A DNA stretch of 28,548 nucleotides from Bacillota bacterium (GTDB lineage Bacteria > Bacillota > Clostridia > Oscillospirales > Ruminococcaceae): assembly GCA_023421245.1 (NCBI GenBank), contig JAEZTV010000023.1, positions 1 to 28,548 of the forward strand, read 5' to 3'. Made by a program: the position numbers and the translations under genes. This document shows, in pieces, positions 1 to 8,426 of the stretch (position 1 is its first letter; the number at the start of each line of letters is the position of its first letter). The notes below the pieces were generated by a model. It had not been told where the DNA came from and made no database searches. It saw only the letters and a list, made by a program, of their open reading frames with translations.

Positions 1-2
1 AC

Positions 3-116
3 TTCGATAAACAGCTCCAAATTCACAATAGGCGTTCTAACAACTTGCCCATGAGGCCTCTTAATTGGCTTTCACCTCGGCAAACTCTTTCTATCTTCTC
101 TGTCCAAGATGTTTGA
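3..116 (+). CDS. C-terminal fragment of a probable DDE/integrase-type transposase (5' end outside window)
   Basis: An open frame enters from the left edge, with its first full codon at base 3, and stops at TGA 114-116, giving 37 visible residues. The fragment contains HNRRSNNLPMRPLNWLSP. A short 'x-NN-x-PMRPL-x-W-x-SP' tail of this kind resembles the C-terminal end of integrase-core transposases, where a stretch rich in N, R and P follows the catalytic domain. The catalytic residues would lie outside the window, so activity cannot be judged. No clear terminal inverted repeat was found in the 156 bases between this stop and the next gene. That gap has only a weak stem (CGGTGAG 158-164 with CTCACCG 188-194). 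The family assignment rests on remembered sequence style and is tentative. Confidence 0.45.
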   Translation, partial: FDKQLQIHNRRSNNLPMRPLNWLSPRQTLSIFSVQDV

Positions 117-272
117 CAAACCTACATGCATCTATACTGCCGGCAAAAATATGAAAACGGTGAGTGTTCTTTCGATTTTTAGCGGCTCTCACCGCAGCCG
201 AGAACTGTTTCCATACCGGGGGCGTACCGGGTGAAGCGTCTGTTTGTTCCTGCTTTACCGCAGCAACACCCC

Positions 273-827
273 TTACTCAACAACGCCTGCACGATTAAAA
301 TCTGTCAAGTATATCGCCTGATTATCTGTAAGGCAAATTTGCTGACCATTTAAAACCGGCAAATCTCCGGCTTTGTGACCATCTGCACAATGAACGTTCA
401 AGCGGCAACTGAGCAACCCCAGATTATTTTCCAGATTTCCAGCCGCAATAATACTGCCCGCACTGACACCCACATAAACGCCACCCTCTTGAATATAAAC
501 CTTGAACACCCGATTAAAACCCTGCTCATTCATGCGCTTTAGCAAGTACTTGGTATCTCCTCCGCAAATATATACAACATCAAATTGTTTTAGGTCTGCA
601 TAAGACATAGCAAGATGCAGATCGTACACGGTGATGTTTTTGTTCTGTATACCGCATTTTAACAGATCATTCATGCATTTTGGCAAAACGGCGATTGCGT
701 CTGCCGAAACCGCGGCCGTTGGGATGAATAACGCTTTAATTTCTTGTGGTTGTTTGGGCAGCAATTTTAAAAATAGATCTTTAATCACATCCGTTTGCAA
801 GCCCGCTGATGTCAATAATACCTTCAT
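273..827 (-). CDS. Peptidase S51 (PepE/Lmo0363-like) serine hydrolase family protein
   Basis: The protein has 184 residues. It shows the class I glutamine-amidotransferase-like fold of S51 peptidases: N-terminal MKVLLTSAG strand, the FIPTA strand near residue 35, YICGGDT near 86-92 and the nucleophile elbow GVSAGS with Ser122. A following His (His146 or His151) could complete the triad. Family members (dipeptidase E, cyanophycinase relatives) cleave small Asp-containing peptides, but the substrate here cannot be read from sequence. The ATG at 827 is chosen because the homologous N-terminus begins there and AAGGGG lies upstream. The longer frame to 890 adds an unlikely Trp/Cys-rich leader. The DNA looks more AT-rich than the neighbouring add genes. 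Together with the transposase-like fragment next to it, this suggests an acquired segment, which is inference. Confidence 0.82.
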   Translation of the reverse strand: MKVLLTSAGLQTDVIKDLFLKLLPKQPQEIKALFIPTAAVSADAIAVLPKCMNDLLKCGIQNKNITVYDLHLAMSYADLKQFDVVYICGGDTKYLLKRMNEQGFNRVFKVYIQEGGVYVGVSAGSIIAAGNLENNLGLLSCRLNVHCADGHKAGDLPVLNGQQICLTDNQAIYLTDFNRAGVVE

Positions 828-1149
828 TACACACTGCACCCCTTCGATAAACGTAAATACAAGCCACGGGCAGCAAAGCCATCCGCGCATACAATATCAC
901 ACAACACCGCAGCGCAAATAAGCGTGCGAGTGAGAATAGCATAAAGTTCTGTTTTATTTTCCCTGTTATTTTAGCAGTACTCATGCCGCTTAACAACTCT
1001 TAACAACTAATGAGTTTGTACCGCCTGCGTTACTTTGCGACAACATGAAGTAATTGGCACGAATTTTGTAATATAGCGCAAGCAAACTACTATTAGTATG
1101 AAAATCCGCCACATCTCGCCGACCTCTTCGGCAGAAACGGAGTACAAAC
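828..1149. other. Divergent intergenic region between the S51 peptidase and the HMA-like gene
   Basis: No convincing gene lies in these 322 bases. They contain an exact tandem duplication of CTTAACAACT (989-998 and 999-1008). A short stem, GCCGA/TCGGC, lies just upstream of the HMA-like gene near 1118-1132. No promoter with both good -10 and -35 boxes was found on either strand. Confidence 0.5.
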
Positions 1150-1359
1150 ATGTCACAAGAAAACAACATCGTCCTAAACCTGTCTGAAATCAACGACCCG
1201 CAGGAAGAAGCCGAGCTGCGGGACGTGGTAGGCACCATACCCGGCGTGGAGTATGTAAATGTCGATGCAGCGCGCCGGAATTTAAGTATTATCGGCGCCG
1301 ACCTTGCGCGCGAGGATATTATAGAAAAGATTGAAGCGTTGGGGTATACCGTATTTTAG
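1150..1359 (+). CDS. Small heavy-metal-associated (HMA)-fold protein lacking the metal-binding cysteines
   Basis: The protein has 69 residues and starts at ATG 1150, behind ACGGAG spaced 7 bases away. The pattern resembles a CopZ/HMA ferredoxin-like domain: a first beta strand (NIVLNLSEI), a helix (EEAELRDVVGTIPGVEYVNVD), a strand (NLSIIG) and a second helix ending in the HMA-like 'IIEKIEALGYTVF'. The hallmark CxxC of copper or zinc chaperones is missing and the protein has no cysteine at all, so it should not bind soft metals in the usual way. It is transcribed convergently with addA, and no metal-transport gene is adjacent. The fold call is good; the function is unknown. Confidence 0.65.
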   Translation: MSQENNIVLNLSEINDPQEEAELRDVVGTIPGVEYVNVDAARRNLSIIGADLAREDIIEKIEALGYTVF

Positions 1360-1373
1360 TGTCGAATTATTGC

Positions 1374-1396
1374 TTGTTGTATAACCTATACAACAA
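1374..1396. other. Stem-loop between convergent HMA-like gene and addA
   Basis: TTGTTGTATA (1374-1383) and TATACAACAA (1387-1396) form a perfect 10-bp stem around a 3-base loop. The right arm overlaps the addA stop codon. Neither strand shows a run of T after the stem, so it is not a textbook rho-independent terminator, but it sits where two transcripts converge. Confidence 0.35.
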
Positions 1397-4300
1397 CCTC
1401 TATCTCACAGCCGAGGACAAATGAGTAGATAATGCTCTGCTTTACCGGACGCGCAAGGCTTTTTTCAAGCGCACGCTTATAGTAATACAATTGTGTGGCG
1501 TACCGCTCTATCAGCTGCTGCGGGTCTGTAACACGGTCGGTTTTATAGTCGACAATTACAACCCCATCCTTCTCATAGAACACACAATCAGCAACGCCTT
1601 GTATGATAATGTCGTCATCCGCCGCGTCAATGCTTGCGCTTGTATCGAGAGGATGGTTTGCCGCAAAGCCTACCTCATATGCTGGAAGTGCCGAGATAAA
1701 CTTCAGCTCGCGCACCAGGGTTTGGGATGCAAACATCCGCTGTGCAAGTGGGCTGCGAAAGAATATGTCAAGCGCCGACTTATCCACTGCCTGCACCTCT
1801 TCGCTTGTCAGGTAGTTTTGCTGTTGCATCCGCAAAAGCTCGGCGGTACAATCGTTGCGCGCGTTATGATAATCGGCAAACTGCATGAATTTATGCAGGG
1901 CGTTACCCTTTTGCGTTGGGGTAAGCCCTTCGCCAAGCGCAAAGGACGGGGTGGAAAGCAGCGTAGTACCCGTTTGTTTGGCGATGTCCGAAACGGCAAG
2001 CTTTGTTGGAACCGTTACGCTATCGGCAAACGGGTAACGGTACGCAAGCTTATTCGCCAGCCGTTTTAGTAAGGCAGTATCCGGCTCGCTCATGGGTGCT
2101 ACAGGCTTCTCTTCCGGCACCTGTTGCGCTTGCGCAGTCTGCGCGCCCACAAGCCGAATCTCCCATTCATCCTCGCCCGTGATATGCAGCACCGCAGAAC
2201 GGTCAAGCCCCGCGCACTCGCGCAGCGCGTCCGCTTCGGGCCGGCGCAGCGCGGCGGTGAGCACCCAGTCCGAAAAGCTGTTTGCGCCCATGGCGGTGTA
2301 CGGGGTGAGCGTCTCGCCCGCCGTAATAGTTGCGCCGAGCTTTGCAAGCTTTACGCCTGGGTTCTTTTCGCTTGCGGTAATAAACAGATGTTCCTTTGCG
2401 CGGGTAAGCGCTACATACAACACTCGCATCTCTTCGGCTACCGCCCCCTGCGTAATAGCAAGCTTAAGCGCCTCGTGCGGCACGGTGGTGTACTGCTTAA
2501 GCACCTCCGGTTCACGCCGCTTGCACGAAAACCCAAGGCGCGGGTGCAGCAGGCTTTGCTGCATGGTATCTCGCCGGTTAAACTGCCTGGCACAATCGGC
2601 CACAAAGCAGACCGGAAACTCCAGTCCCTTCGATTTATGGATGCTCATAATCCTTACCGTGTCGTCTGTTTCAAAAAATGCGGGGGCTTCCCCGAGCGTC
2701 AATCCCTCCTCGGCCATACGAGAAAGATGGCGCACAAAGCCCGGCAAGCCGCCATAGCCGGTTTGCTCAAAGGTGTGTGCATATTCGCACAAAAGCCGCA
2801 GGTTTGCCATCCGTTTTGCACCGTTTGGCATCGCGCGCACCCGCAGGTCAAAGTCGGTAAGCTGGTAGGCGTGTTCTATCAGCCTGTCTGCCGAAAGGGT
2901 AACCGCCTGCGCGCGCAGAGCCGTAAGCGTATCAAGGCACTCCTTTGTCTTTTCATCCTGCCGCGCATACCGCACCGCCGCAAGGTACAGTGGCTCGCGC
3001 GGCGAAGCAAGGCGCAGCGCGGCAAGCTCGGTCGCGGTAAACAAAAACATCGGTGAGAGCAAAACAGCCGCAAAATCAAGGTCTGAAAGCGGGTTGTCAA
3101 TCACACGAAGCAGCGAAATAAGCACCGAAACCTCACGGGCCCGCAGCGCATCGCCGCCCGCATCCCCCATTACGGGGATGCCAAGTGCCGCAAGCTCTTT
3201 TGCATATATCGCAGCACGCTCCTTCACCGAGCGCAGCAAAATGGCAAAATCACCGAGGGTTGCCCTGCGCTCTTGCCCTTTGTCGGTAACGGTAAGGCCC
3301 GCATCCAGCATTGCCTTGATTTCGCGTGCGATATGGCGTGCCTCCAGCACGGCGGCGGTTGCCTCCTCCTCTGCCCGTGAAAGGTCAAGGAGGTGCAGAT
3401 GTGTTTTTGCGTATGCATCCTCCGGATACCGCGCGGCGGGGATGAGCAGCTCGTCACCGCTGTAGTCGATCTCGCCCGCCGCACGGCTCATAATCTGGTG
3501 AAAGATGAAGTTAACCGCATCGGTCACGCATTTGCGGCTGCGGAAGTTACGCCCAAGCGTGATTTTCGCAGGGAAGGCCAAGCCGTCATAAGGGGCAAAC
3601 TCATCCTTGTAGCGTAAAAACAGCTCGGGGCTTGCCTGCCGAAAGCGGTAGATGCTCTGTTTGACATCCCCCACCATAAAGAGGTTTTCACGGTCGTGAG
3701 AGATGGCGCTAAAGATTGCATCCTGCGCCTCGTTTACATCCTGGTACTCGTCGATGTATATCTCCTCTATCCCCTCGGCGATTGTATGCGCAAGCGGTGT
3801 GGAAACAACCCTGCCGTCCTCCTTCCGCACAAGCAGACGCAAGGCAAGCTGCTCAAGGTCGGAAAAATCGAGCAAGGCACGCTCGCGCTTTTTATCATCG
3901 TAGCGTGTCGAGAATGCCTGCACCAGTTCAAATAAAACGCGAACCTTTGGGCCAAGGTCGATCATATCCTCACGGTGCTGTACCGTGGTTGCGCAGATCT
4001 GTTTATCCCGCAGGTTGGCTAAAAGGTCCTTATAGCTTTTGCGCGCTGCGGTTAGGCGGTCTTTGAGCGCGGGGTCATCAAAGCCGCGCAGCTGGCCAAG
4101 GCGCGAGAATTCGCAGGCGCGCAGCGCCTTATACAAAGCATCCCAATCCTTCTTTTGCGCAAGCGCAAGCAGCTGCTGCGCGTTGGAGTAATCGTCCATG
4201 AACGCAGGAAGATATGCCCGGGTAAGCTTTTCATTCTCGCTAATGGTATCCACCGCCCAGGCAAGCAGGCTCACACTATGCTCCAGCGCCTGTGATGCAT

Positions 4301-4949
4301 AGGAAAGAATCTGCATGCCCCAATGGGTATCGGCCACTGCAAGCTTGGGGTCATACTGCGCAAGCGTACTGTTCAGCCAGTCGTTTGGGAAGGGGTGAGA
4401 GCGCACAAAGCCGTGCAGGCGCTCAATGGTCTGCACCAACGCGCGGTCATCGCGGGAGGAACTGATCAGCTCAACCAGCGCAAAAAACTCTTGATCCCCT
4501 TGTGCGTACGCCTCCTCGATGATCTCCTCGCACGCCTCGGCCTTTAACAGCGCAAGCTCGTTTTCATCCCCAATACGAAAATCGCACGGTACCGAGAGCG
4601 CCTGAAAGTTGTGCCGTATTAGATCCAAACAGAACGAATGGATGGTACCGATGTGTGCCTTGGCAAGCAGCATCTGTTGGCGGCGCAAGCCAAGGTCGTC
4701 GGGGCGCATTGCAAGCCGCTCCTCCAGTGCCGCTTCTACGCGCTCGCGAATCTCGGCTGCGGCGGCGTTGGAAAAGGTCGCCACTACCAGGCGGTCGGCG
4801 CGCACGGGGCAGTCGGCATCCTCAATACGGCGGATAATGCGCTCAACCAGCACTGCCGTTTTGCCGCTGCCCGCAGCCGCCGAAACCAAAAGACTGCCGC
4901 CGCGCGCCGTAATGGCATCGAGCTGCTGCGATGTCCAGTTACGCGTCAT
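1386..4949 (-). CDS. addA: ATP-dependent helicase/nuclease subunit AddA
   Basis: The protein has 1187 residues, close to the usual length for Firmicute AddA. With AddB it forms the double-strand-break resection complex, the functional equivalent of RecBCD. UvrD-type superfamily 1 helicase motifs appear in order: Walker A AAAGSGKT (about 24-31), the ATFSNAAAAEIRERV motif, Walker B/motif II IDEYQD, motif III VGDVKQSIYRFR, GRNFRS, IMSIHKSKGLEFP, and motif VI VLYVALTRAKEHL. The C-terminus carries the RecB-type nuclease domain with GVADCVFY and VIVDYKTDR, so both the motor and the nuclease look intact. The ATG at 4949 overlaps the end of addB by 11 bases, which indicates translational coupling in an addB-addA operon. 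Confidence 0.97.
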   Translation of the reverse strand: MTRNWTSQQLDAITARGGSLLVSAAAGSGKTAVLVERIIRRIEDADCPVRADRLVVATFSNAAAAEIRERVEAALEERLAMRPDDLGLRRQQMLLAKAHIGTIHSFCLDLIRHNFQALSVPCDFRIGDENELALLKAEACEEIIEEAYAQGDQEFFALVELISSSRDDRALVQTIERLHGFVRSHPFPNDWLNSTLAQYDPKLAVADTHWGMQILSYASQALEHSVSLLAWAVDTISENEKLTRAYLPAFMDDYSNAQQLLALAQKKDWDALYKALRACEFSRLGQLRGFDDPALKDRLTAARKSYKDLLANLRDKQICATTVQHREDMIDLGPKVRVLFELVQAFSTRYDDKKRERALLDFSDLEQLALRLLVRKEDGRVVSTPLAHTIAEGIEEIYIDEYQDVNEAQDAIFSAISHDRENLFMVGDVKQSIYRFRQASPELFLRYKDEFAPYDGLAFPAKITLGRNFRSRKCVTDAVNFIFHQIMSRAAGEIDYSGDELLIPAARYPEDAYAKTHLHLLDLSRAEEEATAAVLEARHIAREIKAMLDAGLTVTDKGQERRATLGDFAILLRSVKERAAIYAKELAALGIPVMGDAGGDALRAREVSVLISLLRVIDNPLSDLDFAAVLLSPMFLFTATELAALRLASPREPLYLAAVRYARQDEKTKECLDTLTALRAQAVTLSADRLIEHAYQLTDFDLRVRAMPNGAKRMANLRLLCEYAHTFEQTGYGGLPGFVRHLSRMAEEGLTLGEAPAFFETDDTVRIMSIHKSKGLEFPVCFVADCARQFNRRDTMQQSLLHPRLGFSCKRREPEVLKQYTTVPHEALKLAITQGAVAEEMRVLYVALTRAKEHLFITASEKNPGVKLAKLGATITAGETLTPYTAMGANSFSDWVLTAALRRPEADALRECAGLDRSAVLHITGEDEWEIRLVGAQTAQAQQVPEEKPVAPMSEPDTALLKRLANKLAYRYPFADSVTVPTKLAVSDIAKQTGTTLLSTPSFALGEGLTPTQKGNALHKFMQFADYHNARNDCTAELLRMQQQNYLTSEEVQAVDKSALDIFFRSPLAQRMFASQTLVRELKFISALPAYEVGFAANHPLDTSASIDAADDDIIIQGVADCVFYEKDGVVIVDYKTDRVTDPQQLIERYATQLYYYKRALEKSLARPVKQSIIYSFVLGCEIEVVV

Positions 4950-7900
4950 TAGGGTTCACCTCAATTCGTGCAAACATCTCCTCCGGCGGGATTGGTTCAA
5001 TCGGATTTACGGGATCTCCCGGCTCATGCCCGCAGATATGAGAAAACTCGCAGTAACTGCACGGGGCATAACTGCCCCCTTCTACCGGTACGGCATCAAT
5101 TTCGCCCCCGTGCAGCGCGTCCGCCATATCCTGCACCAGCTTGTTAATATGCCGGTGCAGCTTACCCATATTCTCAAGGCTTGCGACCTTTGATCGTTTG
5201 TCAATCTCATACTGCGTACTGCCATCCTCTGCTGTAAAGCTATTTACCTTGGCGGGAATAAATACGCCGCGCCCGCCGTGCTCCATGCCAAGCAGCACCT
5301 CGGCATCGTCGAGCAGCAGCCCGTTCATCTTAAGCTGTTCGATCTGTTTTGCCTGCAGCGACTGATCGTCCGTATCGCGGTTGACATCCGCAACCGGACT
5401 TTGCGCCGGCATATACAGCACGCCTGCCGAAAGGCTGCCCTTGTATCTGCCGCTGCCGCCAAGGGTAAACAGGTAAAGCAGCATCTGCATGTTCAGCCCA
5501 TAATATACATCCGAAAGATTAAAGCTTTTGCTGCCCGATTTATAATCTACCACACGGATATACCGCTTACCGTTTTTCTCCATCACATCCACACGGTCGA
5601 TTTTGCCCTGTACCATCACACGCGCGCCCGTCGGCGTAACAAGCTCCACCGGTTCCACCTCTCCGCCCTGTTGGATGGCAAGCTCAAACGCGTCGGGGGT
5701 AAAATCGCTGTGTGTAAACTCGTCAATCAGCTGCCCCACCAAGCGTGCTACGGTGGACGCAAGACGGGTATACAGGTACTTAAACCGCTCCGGCTTATCG
5801 TCTCCTCCGCCCATATAGATTTGCAGATAGTCCGCAAGCAGATTATCAATTAGCTTGCGCCGTACGGCGGGCTGCATTGCGTCAAGCTCCTTTATCGTAT
5901 ACTGCGCAAGCAGCTGCTGCAATGCGTAGTGAATAAGTGAGCCCGCTTCAACCGGTGAGAGCTTTGCCTTCTCGCGCTTTTTCAGTCGGATGCCATAGCG
6001 CAGAAAATACGAAAAGCGGCAGCGGTAAAAGGTTTCAAGCCCCGTAGGTGAAAGTACCAGCTGCTGGCCGAACAGCTGTTTTGCCACCTGTCCATCCTCC
6101 ACCGAAAAGGGGGTTTTGGTCTGTATCAGCGCCCTGTAGCGCCGTTCATCCGCCGCAAGCAACGCATGAAGGGTTGCGGTAAACGGGGTATCCTCCCCCG
6201 CATGCGATGCCGCCGCCGCAAGAGCGGTTCTGCCACTTACAATGTATGCCTCCTCACCAATGGCGCGGGTGTCTCTCACCTGTATACCGGGAAAAATTTG
6301 CAGCAGCCGGCGCACGATGACGGAAGGGTAGAGCGCGTCTCCTTTTACCCCTGCACGCGGATAGGTTACGGTGAGCATATCGCTTGCGCAGGTAAGCGCC
6401 TTATAAGCGATAAATCGCTCCTCAACCGCTTTGTTTTCGCGCGTACCGGAAAGGGAAAGCCCAAGCTCAATGAGCGCCTCGCGTTCTCTGTCGCTGAGCA
6501 ATCCCCTGCCCTGAGGCACCAGCGGAAACACTCCTTCGTTTGCGCCGATGATAAACGCCGCCTTAGGTGAACCCGAGCGGATGCGCTCGGCACTGCCCAC
6601 CAAAACCTGATCGAGCGTTTGCGGAATGCTTGCCATATCGTAGGCATTTGCCGCAAGGCGCAAAAGCTCGAGCGCACGGCGCGCGGTAAGGGTTTGTGCG
6701 CCCAGCACCGACGCAAAGCTATCCAGAATACCCATGAGGATGTCCCACACCCGCGCGCGTTCCCGCGCGTCGTTGTGGCGGCCCTGCATACGATCCTGCT
6801 CAATCTGCGTAAGCACGGCTTTTTGCGCGCCGGTATCCAGCAAATACTCATACAGCGCGCGGGCAAACTGTTCGCCGGTGGCCTCGCGAATAGAATCAGC
6901 AAGTGCAGTGAGTGGCATAATCACGCGCCTGCGCAAGATGTTGAGTTGTTCAAGATGCCGTGCGTCAGAATCGGTTAGCTCCTCGGCAAAGCCGCGCGGG
7001 TTTTTGGTAAATTCCATCCGCCACGCGCCGCCCCCAATATCCCATATGTACGCATAGTTTTCAAGGCTTGCAATCTCAAGAGCACTAAGCCCCGCAAGCC
7101 CCGTCTTGAGCAGCGCAAGCAGGCTGTCGCTGTTAAAGCTGTTCGCAGCACACTCCACCGCAAACAGGGTGTAGGCGATAATGGGCGCACGCTCGATGGT
7201 CTGCGTAAAATCGAAGAAAAAGGGGATGCCAAAGCGCGGAAACACCGATTCAAGTGCCGTTTGATAGGCGGTGATATCGCGGGCAATCACCACCACATCG
7301 CGGTAGCGCAGATTTTGCTGCTGCACAAGGCGGACGATTTCGGCGGCAACCAGCTCCAGCTCTTCATACGGCCCTTGCGCAGAAAACACCTGTACACCGC
7401 AAGCCTCGCATACGGCGGCCTGTGGTGTAAACCCAAAAGCAGAGCGCTCCACCGCACACAAGGCAGGGTTTGAGAAGCGCTGCGGCTGCTCCAGGCGCTC
7501 GGGGGCCGCAACCGTCACACCCTGCTCCTTTGCCATACGCACAAGCCGGTTTGCCACCGACACGACGGGAGAAAACAGCCCCATGCCCTGCTCGGGATCA
7601 GTCAGGCTGTCGGCACACAGCGCAACCGTACAGTCGCGTGCACCGCGAATGATGTGGGATAACGTTTGTAACTCGACCGCTGTAAAGCCTTTGAACTCGT
7701 CTATAAACACAGCGGTACCCGCAAACAGGTTGTTGTGCGCAAGCAGTCGGTTCGCGGCAGGCAGATCGTCGAGCGGGTCGGCATAGCCGCGCGAAAGCAG
7801 CGCCTCGTATGCATCGAAGATAAGCGACAGCTCCTCGGCCTTTACGCGCAGCGCCTCATTCTGTGCACGGCTGCCCGCTTGATGCAGCAGCGCGGGACTA

Positions 7901-8295
7901 ACCCCCGCATTTTTAAACTCGGTGACCATATCGAGCATGGTTTTTACAAACGCTGGTGCTGCATGATGACGCTTGTATACCGTAAGGCTATCCTTAAGCT
8001 CCGCCAGCGCTATGCTCATCAGCATACGGCGCGCGCAGTCGTCCACATACTGTTTTGCAAGCCCGCCGCATTCACGAAATACAAGGTTTGCAAGACGGGT
8101 AAAGCTGACGACCTCTACCATCAGGCTTTGCTGTGCGCCGAGCGTGCGATAGAGGGCGCGTTCACTTTCAAACGAAAACTGCTCGGGTACTAAGAGATAG
8201 ATTCTGTCATATCCCTCGGTGGCCGCCTGCCTGATCAGCTCGCGGATACGGTGGGTTTTTCCGCTGCCGGAACGCCCCAAAATCAGTTTTAACAT
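4939..8295 (-). CDS. addB: ATP-dependent nuclease subunit AddB
   Basis: The protein has 1118 residues. It is the partner of AddA, supplying Chi recognition and the second nuclease in double-strand-break repair. The N-terminus has Walker A GRSGSGKT (residues 8-15). The C-terminus has a RecB-like nuclease motif, RVVDYKSGSK. The AddB iron-sulfur cluster is indicated by an upstream Cys in FYRCRFSYFLRYG and the trio CSYCEFSHIC (CxxCx5C), matching the four-Cys pattern known for AddB. It is the first gene of the addBA operon. A GGGGG tract precedes the ATG at 8295, with a possible extended -10 promoter about 45 bases upstream. Confidence 0.97.
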   Translation of the reverse strand: MLKLILGRSGSGKTHRIRELIRQAATEGYDRIYLLVPEQFSFESERALYRTLGAQQSLMVEVVSFTRLANLVFRECGGLAKQYVDDCARRMLMSIALAELKDSLTVYKRHHAAPAFVKTMLDMVTEFKNAGVSPALLHQAGSRAQNEALRVKAEELSLIFDAYEALLSRGYADPLDDLPAANRLLAHNNLFAGTAVFIDEFKGFTAVELQTLSHIIRGARDCTVALCADSLTDPEQGMGLFSPVVSVANRLVRMAKEQGVTVAAPERLEQPQRFSNPALCAVERSAFGFTPQAAVCEACGVQVFSAQGPYEELELVAAEIVRLVQQQNLRYRDVVVIARDITAYQTALESVFPRFGIPFFFDFTQTIERAPIIAYTLFAVECAANSFNSDSLLALLKTGLAGLSALEIASLENYAYIWDIGGGAWRMEFTKNPRGFAEELTDSDARHLEQLNILRRRVIMPLTALADSIREATGEQFARALYEYLLDTGAQKAVLTQIEQDRMQGRHNDARERARVWDILMGILDSFASVLGAQTLTARRALELLRLAANAYDMASIPQTLDQVLVGSAERIRSGSPKAAFIIGANEGVFPLVPQGRGLLSDREREALIELGLSLSGTRENKAVEERFIAYKALTCASDMLTVTYPRAGVKGDALYPSVIVRRLLQIFPGIQVRDTRAIGEEAYIVSGRTALAAAASHAGEDTPFTATLHALLAADERRYRALIQTKTPFSVEDGQVAKQLFGQQLVLSPTGLETFYRCRFSYFLRYGIRLKKREKAKLSPVEAGSLIHYALQQLLAQYTIKELDAMQPAVRRKLIDNLLADYLQIYMGGGDDKPERFKYLYTRLASTVARLVGQLIDEFTHSDFTPDAFELAIQQGGEVEPVELVTPTGARVMVQGKIDRVDVMEKNGKRYIRVVDYKSGSKSFNLSDVYYGLNMQMLLYLFTLGGSGRYKGSLSAGVLYMPAQSPVADVNRDTDDQSLQAKQIEQLKMNGLLLDDAEVLLGMEHGGRGVFIPAKVNSFTAEDGSTQYEIDKRSKVASLENMGKLHRHINKLVQDMADALHGGEIDAVPVEGGSYAPCSYCEFSHICGHEPGDPVNPIEPIPPEEMFARIEVNPNDA

Positions 8296-8323
8296 CGCGC
8301 ATTACCCCCTGCCGGTATCCTCT

Positions 8324-8346
8324 CAATAATCCCCATTATTGTACCA
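8324..8346 (-). promoter_or_regulatory. Candidate addBA promoter with overlapping inverted repeat
   Basis: On the minus strand TGGTACAAT (8346-8338) is an extended -10 element about 43 bases before the addB start. No good -35 is present, as is common with extended -10 promoters. The inverted repeat CAATAAT (8324-8330), CCCC, ATTATTG (8335-8341) overlaps it and could be an operator. It does not match a Firmicute LexA box. Confidence 0.35.
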
Positions 8347-8387
8347 TACCACGGTACGGTTTGCACCTGCCGTTTACAAAGCAAACA

Positions 8388-8412
8388 GCGGCCAACCTAC
8401 CCGGTTGGCCGC
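8388..8412 (-). terminator. Rho-independent terminator-like hairpin after oadB
   Basis: GCGGCCAAC (8388-8396) and GTTGGCCGC (8404-8412) form a perfect 9-bp GC-rich stem with a 7-base loop, 15 bases past the oadB stop. The minus-strand tail TGTTTGCTTTG is T-rich but interrupted. Confidence 0.7.
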
Positions 8413-8426
8413 CCAAAAGCACAATC

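Noticed and set aside
2124..3056. 310-codon open frame on the plus strand
   Set aside because: It lies entirely inside addA on the opposite strand, is rich in Arg/His/Cys without domain motifs, and is explained by the GC-rich codons of addA.
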